DNA of 64,000 nucleotides from Mucidula mucida (Eukaryota > Basidiomycota > Agaricomycetes > Agaricales > Physalacriaceae). Position 1 is the stretch's first letter, and the number at the start of each line of letters is the position of its first letter. This document shows, in pieces, positions 24,952 to 36,844 of the stretch. A model generated the notes under the pieces. It saw nothing but the letters and a program-made list of their open reading frames with translations. It searched no databases and was not told where the DNA came from. The stretch is from positions 124,001-188,000 of the forward strand of contig JADNYV010000012.1 of assembly GCA_015501055.1 (NCBI GenBank). Reading direction: 5' to 3'. A program made the translations under genes and the position numbers.

Positions 24952-27382
24952 ATGTCGTTTCAATATGGCCGTATGTGCAAGTGTATGGTATGTTTACAGA
25001 ACAACTGCTGTTTTACCATTGATATCAACTGCATCGCAGTGGTACAATGATGATGGGAGTAAAAGACCTGGTGTAGGCTGTCGGGCTGGATGTGACTTTG
25101 TTCATCCTGGAGAGCCAGAGTGGAACCAGGCAAGACGCGGAAAACTCGCAGAAGTACATTGTTCGCCACCGTCTGGATAATATAGCTCACTCAGTCTGAC
25201 CAGCCTCGCCCCCCTGCTCGAATCGGCCAATCGTCGTTCAATCTTCGCGGCCGTGGACGCGACGGCAGAGGCGGTTCGGTCCGTACCTCTTCGCATTCAA
25301 GAGAGCCCCCAGCACATGACAACTTGACGGCATTTGACTTTGTGCAGCCTACTATTGGATCACAAAGTCCGGCATCGTCCACCACAAGCAAGAAAGACAC
25401 TACATCCGATACCAGTCGACCATCTTGGGGTTCTACGAGTGCTTTATGGGACCCAGCCGCTAGCATCAGCAGTGATAATGCAATCCCTGGGAGAACGGTG
25501 AAGGAGGGTGGGGTTCGAGCGCGTCGACGTGGGGAACCAATGGCGCGACCTGGGGAAAGGCTGACGCGACCTGGGGGACCAACTCTACGGACAATTCAAT
25601 GGATGTCGATCCTGCTCCTACTACATCCACAAGCGACAGTCGTTGGGGAGCCTCATCTTCGAAAGACACTTCTCCGTGGGGCCCAACTACTTCTTCCTCA
25701 TCGTCCGCAAAAAATACATCACAGGCAGCCTCATCATCGATGGATACCTCGTGGGGAGGCCCTTCGTCGTCGATAAACGACAGCTCATGGGGAGCCCCTC
25801 CAACACCAGCAAATGGCGTTTCTTGGGGAGATTCTTCGCATGACAGTTCATGGGGTCAACCTAAGGCATCCACTTCCACCTTGAACGCCCCCAGTTGGTC
25901 TACCGCGACGGTCGAGCACATGCAGATCGACTCAATAGCACCTTCCACTGTCGATAAAGGGAAAGGCAAGGAGGTGGACTGCAATCCGTCTTCTCATGCA
26001 GTGGGCAGCAAACCATCGCTACCTCACAGGAAGCCGTCCTCTAATCTTCCTGAGAACACCGACAGTCCAATCCCAACGCGTGTCCAGGACACCAATCGAC
26101 AGCGATCACCATCTCATACTGGGTCCGATAATTCGACCAGTACCGTGTCCACCATACCGACAAATCCACAAGATATTCATCTCCAATGGATCAAGTACTT
26201 CATCTTTACCCAGTGTTACGTTCGTATTCTTATTATACATTTTCTAGGACCTTTCTTCGTCTACTGAGACTTGTCAGTGATCGAGAAGAAGCTCAAGAGC
26301 GATACGAGCATTGGCGGCAAGAAAAAGTATACCTTTCCGTTCAGATGACCCAGGGCGTCGACGACGATGTGGTCGGTGAAAAAGACAGGGAGCTTTCGGA
26401 GGCAGTGACTTCTCTCGATCGCAAGATTGAAGAGAAGGAAGCATTACTCAACTCCCTCCCTGAAATTGTTACGGACGACATCCCAGAGGAAGTCTTCGAG
26501 CAGAATGCTCAAGCGGTTCAGGGGTTTATGGAAACGGTGCAAAAATGGGTAGTAAAGATGCTGGAGGCAGAGAAGGAGGCGCGCGCGCTTGTGCTGACAA
26601 AACAGAGGGACTCTGCCTCTCGGGATGTCTTATCCTCCTTGGTGTTCGACCCCTGGCCCGAGGATCCCTCGTTTCCCTATATAATTCGCCGGTTACACGG
26701 TCTCGTCGACCACTACCGAGAGTTGAGTCGATACTTTGAGGACGATCAATTCAAGGGAGCGGACGAATACTTTGAGGACGCTATCACTCTGAGTGACCGA
26801 TTGGAGGGTTTACGCCTGGACAGGCCGCCGCGCGCGTTTGACAAGGATTCGCTCTCTGTGCAGCTGGCGAACAGTGAAGGAGCGCTTCTGTATGTCGAAT
26901 CAGAGCTCAAGCAAGTTCGCGCAACGACTGATGCATCGCGGGAGTCGTTGAGCAAATCTCAAGCTGAACGCGACGAGCTTAAGACGATGAAGGAAGAGGC
27001 ATGTCTCTTTACCTTCTTCATTCATCTTTACTTGGTATTAATGATATTTTCTCAGGTGGAGAAGAGGGTGCTGGTTTTGGAAGAAGCTGAGAAGGAGCGG
27101 AGGCAAAACATCGCACACCTCTCCTTGCAAGTGTCGAGTCTGGAGTCCTTGAAGGAACAGCCGCCGCTGCAGCTCCTGGATCCAGTCTTGAAGACTCTGG
27201 CGGAGAGTGAGCTGAATGAGGTTATGCCACTTGTGGCGACATTGGAGACACAACTTGAAGCCTTGACGAAGGAGAGTGCGAATCGGGTGGCGGCAAATAT
27301 AGATCAGTTTATTGGACCGACATTAGCAAAGGTGAAGTCCTTCCGCGTGAGGGCACATAGTCTTGGGTATAATGGTAAATAA
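24952..27382 (+). CDS. CCCH zinc-finger protein with WG-repeat region and coiled coil
   Basis: Likely RNA-associated protein. The first exons contain the basidiomycete block [19 protein letters not shown] followed by [10 protein letters not shown], a CCCH-type finger that is minimal and may be incomplete. Then come an RG-rich stretch ([13 protein letters not shown]), a low-complexity region with about eleven Trp-Gly pairs in a Ser/Thr background (25420-25860), a polar linker, and a long coiled-coil domain from about 26280 ([14 protein letters not shown]) to the stop at 27382. The start is uncertain: ATG 24952 needs an out-of-frame join, while ATG 24965 reads straight through. One base seems missing near 25491. 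An intron at 26999-27055 is best read as GC..AG. Function unknown; WG repeats suggest Argonaute binding. Confidence 0.82.
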
Positions 27383-27786
27383 TGTAACGCATATTTCTTG
27401 GTGTAGCATATTTTGTATTATTGGTATCTGGGGGACGTCTGTAGGACGAAACATTCCTGATTGACTTTCTTGAGGCTTTGGCGACACAGAAAGTATCATG
27501 TTTGCGCCACTACCAGGCTACAATCAAGGAAAGGACCACTAATGGAGGGAATACAGCAATTGGAGCCCAACACTGCACTCGGATGCGGTACAAGTTCTAC
27601 TCATTCAAAACAAGAGCTTCTATTGTGTCCAGATTCGTCTTGAAAAGCTATCGATCGTTCGCACTTTTCCAAGGCAAGCTCACAAGAAGGGAATGGTTAG
27701 AACCTGACAGTTGGCACCCATGCTTCATGTCCACGCTCGATAAACAGAAATATGACTAGTATACAGTGAATCCCGATAATGATAAG
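27383..27786. other. Convergent intergenic region, CCCH gene / TOP3
   Basis: 404 bp between two stop codons. Only incidental open frames. It probably contains both 3'UTRs and terminators. Confidence 0.5.
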
Positions 27787-30700
27787 TTAGAAAAACCCTT
27801 GAGGAGCCCCATATGCCCCGGACTTGGATTTCGCAGGACCCTTCCCTCGTTTCCCTCTTGATCCACCTCGGGACCCACGTCCCCGACCTCTACTTGAGGC
27901 GCGACCCCTTGAAGAGGTTGCAGAGCCGCCACCCGCGCCACCCTCGTTTGGACAGTCTAAAATTCAAGTCAGTTACGCCAAAGCCTCTGATGACATAAAT
28001 ATCATTCCTGAACTCCAATGACCTTCTTCGCCACACTTGAAACAACTACCACTCTTACCACCTCCCCCATTCGCAGTTCGAGATCCCTTAGCTTCGAAAG
28101 ATGCTCCACGGCCGCTACCACCACCACCACCACCGTCGTTTGGACATGCTGAAAGAGTCGGCCGGCTTTCGCGGAACATACAAACTAAGTCAACGTACCG
28201 TTACTCCAATGTCCCTCTTCCCCACACTTAAAGCATCCACCTGTTCCGCCAGATCCCGTTTTCGCAGTATTACCGGCCGCTGAACCAAAGCTGCGGGTTC
28301 GCTTATTGTCGGAAGCTCCTTCGTTCGGACACGCTAAAGAAGTTGTTAATGAAGATAGTTTAGTTCATAGTTGAGACCCATACAGTTAGCCCAGTGCCCA
28401 GGTTCGTTGCACTACATGGAGACTCAAAGTCAACCTAAATCACACCCTATGGAGCAGACAAACCTTGTAACAAGTTACTGACGGTCCAGGATTACCGCCA
28501 CCGCCACCGCCACCGCCACTGCCACCTGAGCCGCCGCCGCTCCGGCTACCCTGGCGTGGCGGCTCGTCGTCCCATTCAAAAAAGCCGCATTTAGCTGCAT
28601 CAGAATTTGGGCATTTCCAAAACGTCCGTCCCTTGTTCGGTCCCTCCTTGACCACAGTAAGACTTACTGCGGTAAGGTCGCAACCACAACGTCTGCCTGC
28701 CTCATTGGTGGTTTGTCTCTACACTATATCGTCAGTTGTTGTTGGTGGATGAGATGTAAATACAAACGTTTGAGTACGTTCGCTTCGCTGGTACAGCAAT
28801 CGACGAGGTCCCAGGATTTGCTAGGTCAACCCATTGAAAGAAGTTGCAACCCGGCTGCTGAGGACACGTCCAGAAGCGTTTCCCCTGACTCGCAGATTCC
28901 TTGGTGACAGTTTTCTGAACCGCAGGCGTATTACAGTCGCATTGGGGTTCATTGCCGCTACTTGATGGGGGAGCGGGTCGACTGCTCGATGATTGAGCAG
29001 TAGATGCTGATGGACGTGTTGAGGGGGGCTTCGGCGGAGGCTTTTTTGAAGGAGGCTTTGGCGCTCTACTTGGTGGAGGATGTAATGTGAATTCTATGAA
29101 TATGTTCAGCATGCGATTTCGCGATAGGTGACACCTATACCTTCCAAATCGTCATCATCGATATCGGGCGAGGCTCTACCTATGCGAGAACCTGGCCCAC
29201 TTCTAGATCCGCCTCCTCCGCTGCCGCCAGCGCCACCTCCTCTTCCACCACCACCAGCGCCTCTACCACCCCACCTCCGCCAGCGCCTCTTCCACCAGCA
29301 CCCCCGCCAGCGCCTCTTCCAACACCGCCTCCGCCGCCAGCATCACCGCCTTGACCCCCGCCGCCGCCAGCTCCACCCCCACCCGCCCCTGCGTTAGCCT
29401 CACCCTCCTGGCGCAGTTGAGTTTGAACGCTCTGTATCACCTTGTCAAACTCCTGTCGAGCAATGATAAACATCTGCTTGTACTGCTCCAGGCTCTGAGC
29501 CATCATGTCATGCTTCGTTGTGTGTCCATCACAAACTTGGACCATTCGTCGTTCGGTCTAAAAATCGATGATGAACTATCGAAAATGCAATGGACAAGAC
29601 GAGACAAACCTCGCGACGCAGATGAGGCTTGTCTAAGCTTTTGTCGAACCCGATCTGACTATAGCCTTCTATAAGACCTATCCCTAGTGTCGACGGCAAA
29701 AGGTACTTGGTGTTGCCTTCATAGTATTCGATAACATAGTTGCGGGTAATAATGGTCTCGATATGTTGCGCAATAGTTGCGTCGGTTCCTGTACCAAATT
29801 GGAGACATCGCAATATGACAACTTAAAAACGCACCTATGCCATTCTTGTCCATGAGTGAGACCAGATCCGCCTCAGTGAGCAGGTTCGGTTTAGATGTCT
29901 CTCCCTCTCTGAGTTCACAGATGGAGGGAGGAAATTCTTCTCCTTCTTGAAAATCGGGTATGTAATTATCAGACCACTTGTCGTACGGATAGACGAGAAG
30001 ATAGTTCTTTTCCAAGACGGTCAAACCTGATAGAGGTGTTAGAGAAAAAATGCGGATGTTCTGTGAAAAGCTCACCTGTTGCGTAGAACTCTTCCCCTCC
30101 ATACGTTATGTCGACCGTGGTTTGCCAACCTTTGGCATCTTTGGAGCAACATGCAAGGAAGCGTCGAGTGATGAACTCGTAGACACGCTTCTCGTCGCCA
30201 GCCAGGTTGCCTGCATGTGCGGTAGGATGAATGGGTGGATGCGCTTTATCGTTGTTCTTCCCTTGGCGCGGTCGCTGGAAATCGCCAGTTTCTAACCTTG
30301 AAGACGTCAACTACGAACGTTAGAAAAATCTAGATAAGATGACACACGATGCTGCGAAGCCTCCCCATGCGTTATCAGCCTTCTGCTTCCCAACTAAGCT
30401 CATGAAGTCGAATTGTGGATCGAACTGATCCGTTTCAGTACGCGGATAGGAAAGAAATCCCTGCTGGTAGAGCTTCTCGGCGATCTGAGCAGTTCTTAGT
30501 ACATGCATGGAACATTGTGTTGAACATACATCGAGAATCTTCTTTGGGGCCAGTTTCAGTATGCGTGATCCCGCCTTTTGAAGCTCGACCGTCGTAAGAG
30601 GTAAAGGTTTCCTGGAAGATGATTAGCCGAAGACTGCAGCATAACAAAATACACTGACCATTTTTTGGTTTCCTTTTTTGACACCTTTGTTACTCGAGCT

Positions 30701-31632
30701 GTTTCGGCATCTAAGACCATTTCGTAGAGCGTAGAGGCCTCGTCGTACGAGAAGAGGTGACCTCTACGCCAGGTGAACTTGGTCTCTTCGTTACCTTGCG
30801 AAGAGGACGGTCGGGGGAGAGCGAGGTATATGTACCAGAAGGATTCTGGTCTGAATGTCTTGACGTCGTTATAACGTGCGACAACAAAGCCAAGGGTAGG
30901 AAATTGGCATGGTCCGTATGACAGGACGCTCTTCTCGTCTGCAATCTTCTGTATACGTTGCTGCAATACCAATGTCTGCATGCGCGTGAAGGCGGCGCCT
31001 ACTTTGAGATCGAGGATTGTTCGAGCTTCCACAGCATCCGCTTGGGCTTGATCGAGATTGACTGGGTTCTGGGCAGCGTTGTGGATTTGCCTGATACGAA
31101 TGAGAGGAATCCAACCAAAATGTATAACAGCGTACTGAGCAATGATAGCACTAAATCGGGCTCTCTTCACGACGATGTTGCGTTTGACCCTTCGACATAT
31201 TGCAGCAATTTCAGACCCAATATGTTCTCCTTCTCTATCGCAATCCGTCCAAATCATAAGCATATCGGCGCTCCTTGTCTCTGCAATGATGTTGCGCTCG
31301 ATTGTTTTGGACTCATCGGAGATTTTGACTTCGACAGGAGCGTCGAACAAGTCGAACGCGTCGCAGGAATACCACTTGCGATGGGTGTCGAAAAAGTCAT
31401 GACTTGTCAAGTGGCCAGAGACACATGTTACGGTATATTGAGCGTTTGTAGGCGCATAGTCGAAGTCATAATTCTTGACGTATTTGTTTTGACTCGACCG
31501 CTGGGAATGGTGTCAAAGAGACTGCATTTAAACACGGTAACAGAGGCATACGGTTTGAAAGCGTCCTCCAGACAGAATATTTGCAATTGACTTGGATATA
31601 GACGGTTTTTCGGCGACGCAAAGGACTCGCAT
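27787..31632 (-). CDS. TOP3: DNA topoisomerase III with GRF and CCHC zinc modules
   Basis: Type IA topoisomerase acting with a RecQ helicase in dissolution of recombination intermediates. The ATG at 31632 opens the Toprim domain (MRVLCVAEKPSISKSIANIL), with metal ligands in WTDCDREGEHIGSEI. The active-site tyrosine is in FLSYPRTETDQFD (about 30440), and HPPIHPTAHAG and the LMDKNGIGTDATIAQHI motif follow. After a Gly-rich linker (29200-29400) come two GRF zinc fingers (RFWTCPQQPGCNFFQW and TFWKCPNSDAAKCGFFEW), three CCHC knuckles (CYKCNEPGHW, CFKCGEEGHW, CFKCGEEGHW) and an RG-rich tail with stop at 27787. Two one-base defects are suspected: in a C-run near 29270 inside the Gly-rich linker, and in the donor near 28006, which reads GGAATG where GGTAATG is expected. 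It is head-to-head with UTP25. Confidence 0.95.
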
Positions 31633-31755
31633 GAGTGGTGGTGGTAGTAGGCAAGAGCGCGCCGCATGGCGAAATTCAATCAACGCGTATGGTCACGTGC
31701 ACGCGATCGCTGACGCAATTCGAATGAAGCGATCAAAAAATTATTTGCTTTCTTG

Positions 31756-34121
31756 ATGGAGAACACCTCGACGACTCGGTTGCTGACGCTTTTGAACGTT
31801 TCTGCCACAAAATACGGTCGCCGAAAATGGAGTTTATCGCAGGGACCAGCGCCAAAATTGAACAGACGCAAATCCGTTTCAATAACCACGGACACTCCGG
31901 AGCCAGCGTCCATGGTTGTGGAAATGCAGGAGGAGCCACCTGTACCTGCCAATGATACAGAGGCGCAAGTAGAAGGTTCGCTGCGGTCTATGCAAACCAA
32001 GTCTATTCAAACCGTTTATTACAGATAAAGCCGATGATCCATACGAAACCCACTTTGGCTGCACACCTTTATGTTTATCAGAATCATCCAGGACAGCTGT
32101 TGACGAACACCAGTGGAAATCCACAAAAACATCAAGACCTAAGCTGGGACCCTGTTTGGAATTCGTTCCTGAAGGCTCTTCTTCTGCGGGGCCCTCTCAG
32201 TCTAAGACTCACGGGGTCAGTTCATGCTTTACAGAGAAATCGGTTTTAAACGTGCTACAGGTATTGGAACGACTGCATACGCCATTCAAAGAGCGCCAAA
32301 ACAAGTCATCATCTAGTAGAGTACACCGCTCGATCATCTTCCGATCTGACTAGTCTACAGAACATGCACCTCTTCAAAATGATCTGCTGGAGACGTTGTC
32401 TCAGTATCCGGACGTATACATGTCTTCTAGTCCTTGGGAGAGCAAACGGGCCGTCCGCGAGACAGTATCACTTCACGCTCTAAATCATGTAACCAAGTTA
32501 GCTGGCTTCGCTCATTTTCCAACCGTAACACTCATTGAACTGAAGGAAGCGCCGGCGTGTCATCAAAACCAATGAACGTCTTACTGCTGCTGCAAAGAAC
32601 GATCCGGATTCGCCTCCTCCTGAAGACGTGCAAGACCAGGGTTTCACACGGCCTTCTATCCTAATTCTTCTACCCTTTCGTAACGCTGCCCTTGACTGGT
32701 TTAATGCCTTGACATCGCATACCCCTTCACCCGCGTTCCAGATTGAGAACCAGGCTCGATTCGTCTCAGAATATGGTCTGCCCAAGGATGCAGTCGATAA
32801 ACTTCTGGCAGCAGAGCCCGGCACTTATCCCCGAGACCATGTCGAGACTTTCAAAGGGAACGTCGACGACAGTTTCCGAGTGGGTATCAAATTGACGAGG
32901 AAAAGCGTCAAGATGTTCACAGAGTTCTATGGGTGCGACATCATTATGGCTAGCCCCCTTGGGCTCCGTCAATCTATCCAGAAGGAAAAGTATGCAGTAA
33001 TGTTGTTGTCACGACACGCTCGCTGATATTATCGCTTAGGAATGCGGATTACCTATCATCGATAGAAATGGTCATTGTCGATCAACTCGACACCCTAACG
33101 ATGCAAAACTGGGAACACGTCAACGTGAGATACTTTCATTCGTTTCGTTTACCGTCTGACCTTCAATTAATAGTTTGTTTTCTCCCATCTGAACAAATTA
33201 CCGAAGGAGTCCCACGATGCAGACTTTTCGCGGATAAAACCGTGGTACCTAGATGGGCAGTAAGTCCTTTCTCCCAAACGCATACCTTTCGGAATTGACG
33301 CTCAAGGCAGCGCACAATATCTGCGGCAATCAATACTATTGTCCGCCTTCGAAACTCCGGAGACTCGCTCATTGTTCAACAACCTCAAGAACGTTTCAGG
33401 AAAAATACGCCTTGAGAAGCGCTGGTCTCCCATACAAGTGCCCGAGGGCCTACATCAAGACTTCGTTAAATTCGATTGCGGCAATCCAGTTGACGAACCA
33501 GAAAAGCGTTTTCATCACTTTACCACGCAGGTATGTCTGTCTAGTCTACCAGGAAGATCATTCCTGAGATACGCGATTAGACTCTTCCAGCCATTCTCAA
33601 ATCTGCCGTGCAGAGCGTCAACACAGCCATTTTCATCCCCTCATCCTTTGACTTCATACGCATTCACAATTACTTCCGAAAGCAGAACGGACTTTCGTTC
33701 ACCGTTCTTTCAGAGTAAGATATTCTATCACGAAGACATGGACTCTATTCACCATGCGCCACAGGTACTCCACAAATCAAGATATATCACGCGCCCGACA
33801 AGCCTTCTTCAGCGGCCAAAAATCGTTCCTACTAATCAGTGAACGTTTCCACTTCTTCAAGCGGTATGCGCACTTCATCTTGTCCTCTGATTTCGTCTGA
33901 TCCTTGTTGACAGGTATAAAATCCGTGGAATTCGTAATCTCGTCTTCTACGGCCCTCCAGATCATCATCAGTTCTACGCTGAGCTGTTGTCATACCCTTT
34001 TTTGGACGAGGGCGTTGAAAGCCAGGATGTCAGTTGTCGGGTGCTGTACTCGAAATACGACTGGTTCCGACTAGAGCGAATTGCTGGTACTGAAGGAGCT
34101 GTCCAGTTGATCAAGGCTTGA
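31756..34121 (+). CDS. UTP25: U3 snoRNP/small-subunit processome protein Utp25
   Basis: Nucleolar DEAD-box-like but catalytically degenerate protein needed for 18S rRNA maturation. The N-terminus [20 protein letters not shown] leads to a Lys-rich region, then DDPYETHFG, a domain start typical of Utp25. The central block has [36 protein letters not shown] and [19 protein letters not shown], the degenerate helicase-like walker region. The C-terminal half includes [35 protein letters not shown] and [17 protein letters not shown], ending VQLIKA with stop at 34121. About nine introns, and all joins examined keep frame. The start was chosen as the first ATG that leads into the conserved frame, 123 bp from the divergent TOP3 start. 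Confidence 0.93.
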
Positions 34122-34842
34122 GTGCTAGCTAGTCATGTACAGTGAACAAATTTGCTTGTCCAGTCATGGTTCAAGGCTTTTGACCGCTACCGCTCTAAAT
34201 CATGCGACCCCTATCAGGAGACTATTAAACCCACTCAACTACATAATGCTATGGTGCGACGATGTGGCTTTAAGTAATCGTTGACTCTGTTCAACGATCA
34301 GACCATTTATAACGATTACATGCATGACCTTTAGGACTCTGAGAGATAATACTGGGCAATGAGCCGAATAAGACTGAACTGAGGCGGCGAGACCACACAC
34401 CAGTTATTCTTCCCACAAGCAATATATTCACTCAACATGGTGAATATATGCCTCGAGGGTAGCGGACCGCCCTTGTATCGATATGCGGAAGTAAGATATC
34501 AACTTCATCTTGATCACCATTCTCGCGCCTGACCCTATACATAATCTAGATAATCATACGTGCCACGACCGACACAGGTACACCAGACGTGTACGTCAAG
34601 CGATATCTGATGGTGGCAGTCTAGGGATGAAGCCATCATGGCAGAAAGAGACAGAAATGACGGAGGCAAAGCTGATTTAGGCAATGAACGCCGGGAGAAC
34701 TAATTCGATCATAAGATCAGGCCGGAAGAGTACTGCGATGCTGAAAATCTTGATGAGTGCTTGAAGGGTCGAGTACACCAAAACCTGCTGGTATGTTAAT
34801 GGCTTTGGCGCGGTTGAATGCACAATGCTACATGGATCTCGG
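34122..34842. other. Gene-free region between convergent genes
   Basis: 720 bp between UTP25 and the next minus-strand stop codon. No open frame of gene-like quality, no repeat and no RNA gene was recognised. Confidence 0.5.
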
Positions 34843-36668
34843 TCATGAAGAGGAGTGAGGTTGTTCTCGCGTCATCCTCCGCCTCTCTCGCTTTCTCTCC
34901 TGCGCTGTTTTTCCATCGCCTCCACCCCTCCAGATGGCACCCAAGACCCGGTCCAAAGTAGCAGAAACTGTGTCGCGGCCTCCTGCTTTATCGTCAAACT
35001 CTTCCGTTCCTGCGGGACCTTTATGCTTGAACGAAGGAGAATAAGGCATGAACACTCCTCTATTTCCCTCCCTCGCGGTAACGTGTCTTTTCGGGTGCTG
35101 GCTTTCTTCAATCTCCTTCACCAAGAACGCTGCCCTCTGTACAATCCGCGCAAAGCGTTCAGCGACATCAGTTGTGAGTAGATGGGCTTGCACGTGTTGA
35201 ATCCACGTATTCATGAGATTGGTGTTTGTGGGAGGCAAACACCGCGTCAGACACGCCCTCCATGCACGTTCGGCCAGGATAGGATCCGGACGCGTCTTGA
35301 GAAGACCAATAACGAGGGAAAGATACGAGTTTTCGACGAGCTGACTCTTCGGGAGACGGCGCGCAAGATAGCTCAGCACGACGTGCATGTGCATGCCTAT
35401 CGCTCTGTGTACCATGCCGGGTTCCTCCTCCTCGTCTTCCCGGTCTTGATTCTCCTCCTCCTTGAACACCTCAGCCGGTTGGCCTCCCTTCTCCCATGGC
35501 ATCAGACCGTTTCCCAATAATGGAACCCACATCCTGTCCTTTCTCACCCTCAGCCTGAACATGTGGTGGATTAGACGACTGGTGTCCCATCCATTGGGAA
35601 ATGATCGCGTATATAACATCGTCGCGAGATGGCACAAGGACTGCTGACATATCTGCTGGCGGGTACTCGCCGCGACACGATGGAACCTACTCTCGTCATC
35701 CTCATGTTTGGGTGGACGACGCTGACCGTCGTGACTATCGGCATCTCCCCAGGCCTTCTCTGCCAGTATCTTGACTATGCGGTCAAAGGTATGTTGTAGT
35801 TGAGGCCGCGTATCCTCCTCCACTGCCTGGAGAGCATGCGCCAAGACTAGCGTTGCGGTGTACTCTTCTCCTACTTGTATCAGTCGCCAGGCCAAGTTCT
35901 CCGCGTCAGCTGCATCCCAAGGGCCGACGCTGATTGCCTTGCGCATGTGTTCATCTCGAACGCGATGTGCGCGAATGACGCCACTAAACGTTTGTTGTCG
36001 GGGAGAATTGTTGTATTCTGTTTTGTGTGAGAGCAGCGCATGAAACAACAGTTTGTGCGTGCGGCGTTTCATTGAGCGTGGACATTGGATGGTGTGTAAT
36101 GCCGCAAGAACGCCGTACGCGCGGAGGGCGTGGAAATTGGGCGGAAGGTCGTGCACGCGTGTGATCTGGGCCTCAGATTGCATTGCTACTGTATGCTCCC
36201 GCAGACAGTCGTGAATCAGCCCCGCCGCGACGATCCGAATGTCGCCTTTCGACCATCCCCTGTCCGACATCCACTGGTTTAGTATTTCGCCTGATACAGA
36301 GATCCACGAGGAAGCGTCTGGCTCCGGATAATGCATAAATGTCGCTCGGATGGCTGCACGTCGGGTCTTTGTCGCTTCCCACGACGAGGGATCCAATAGC
36401 AATGGGCTGCGCCCTGGTAGGTAGTCCGTGTCATTGATTGCGTTGGTGTCTCGTCGCCGAAGGCGCGCGGTGCGCACTTTGAACGAGGTATGTTTCCTCG
36501 TTTTGAATTGCGGCTCGGTTCTATGGTCCTATCCAGTATGAAATGAGTAATTGCAGCGTCAACGCACCTCAACCAATGCCCATACTCTCGGGGTCCCATG
36601 TGTATCCCTCTCTCATCCCTGCTATAGATATGGTGTAGCTGCAGTCGACAGCGACATCGGCTTAGCAT
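34843..36668 (-). CDS. Hypothetical protein, helical, unknown function
   Basis: A long open frame of about 540 codons (36477 to 34843) dominates, with an upstream exon beginning at ATG 36668 (MLSRCRCRLQLHHIYSRDER). The join of the two needs one extra base at the donor near 36568, or the true start lies elsewhere. The Arg-rich N-terminus could be a mitochondrial presequence (inference only). The body is predicted mostly helical, rich in Arg, His and Leu, with segments such as LAERAWRACLTRCLPPTN and an acidic patch EEENQDREDEEEEPG. The tail is basic (QERKRERRRMTREQ). No domain recognised. The helical repeats could be tetratrico- or pentatricopeptide-like, but no clear period was seen. Confidence 0.7.
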
Positions 36669-36844
36669 ACCCTAGCCCAATGTCAAAGCTGGTTGACCGA
36701 GCAGTCTGCGCCTGTGTTCTCGCGAAAATGTAGATCGTGACGGTCGGAACAGGTCGGTCCGAAATCTATATAGAACATCCATGAAAATTAAAGTTGACGC
36801 TACGTTCTTAGGGACACGGTGTATTATCGTACTTCACCAGTACT

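Noticed and set aside
29128..29397. Proline-rich plus-strand open frame
   Set aside because: Antisense of the Gly-rich linker of TOP3.
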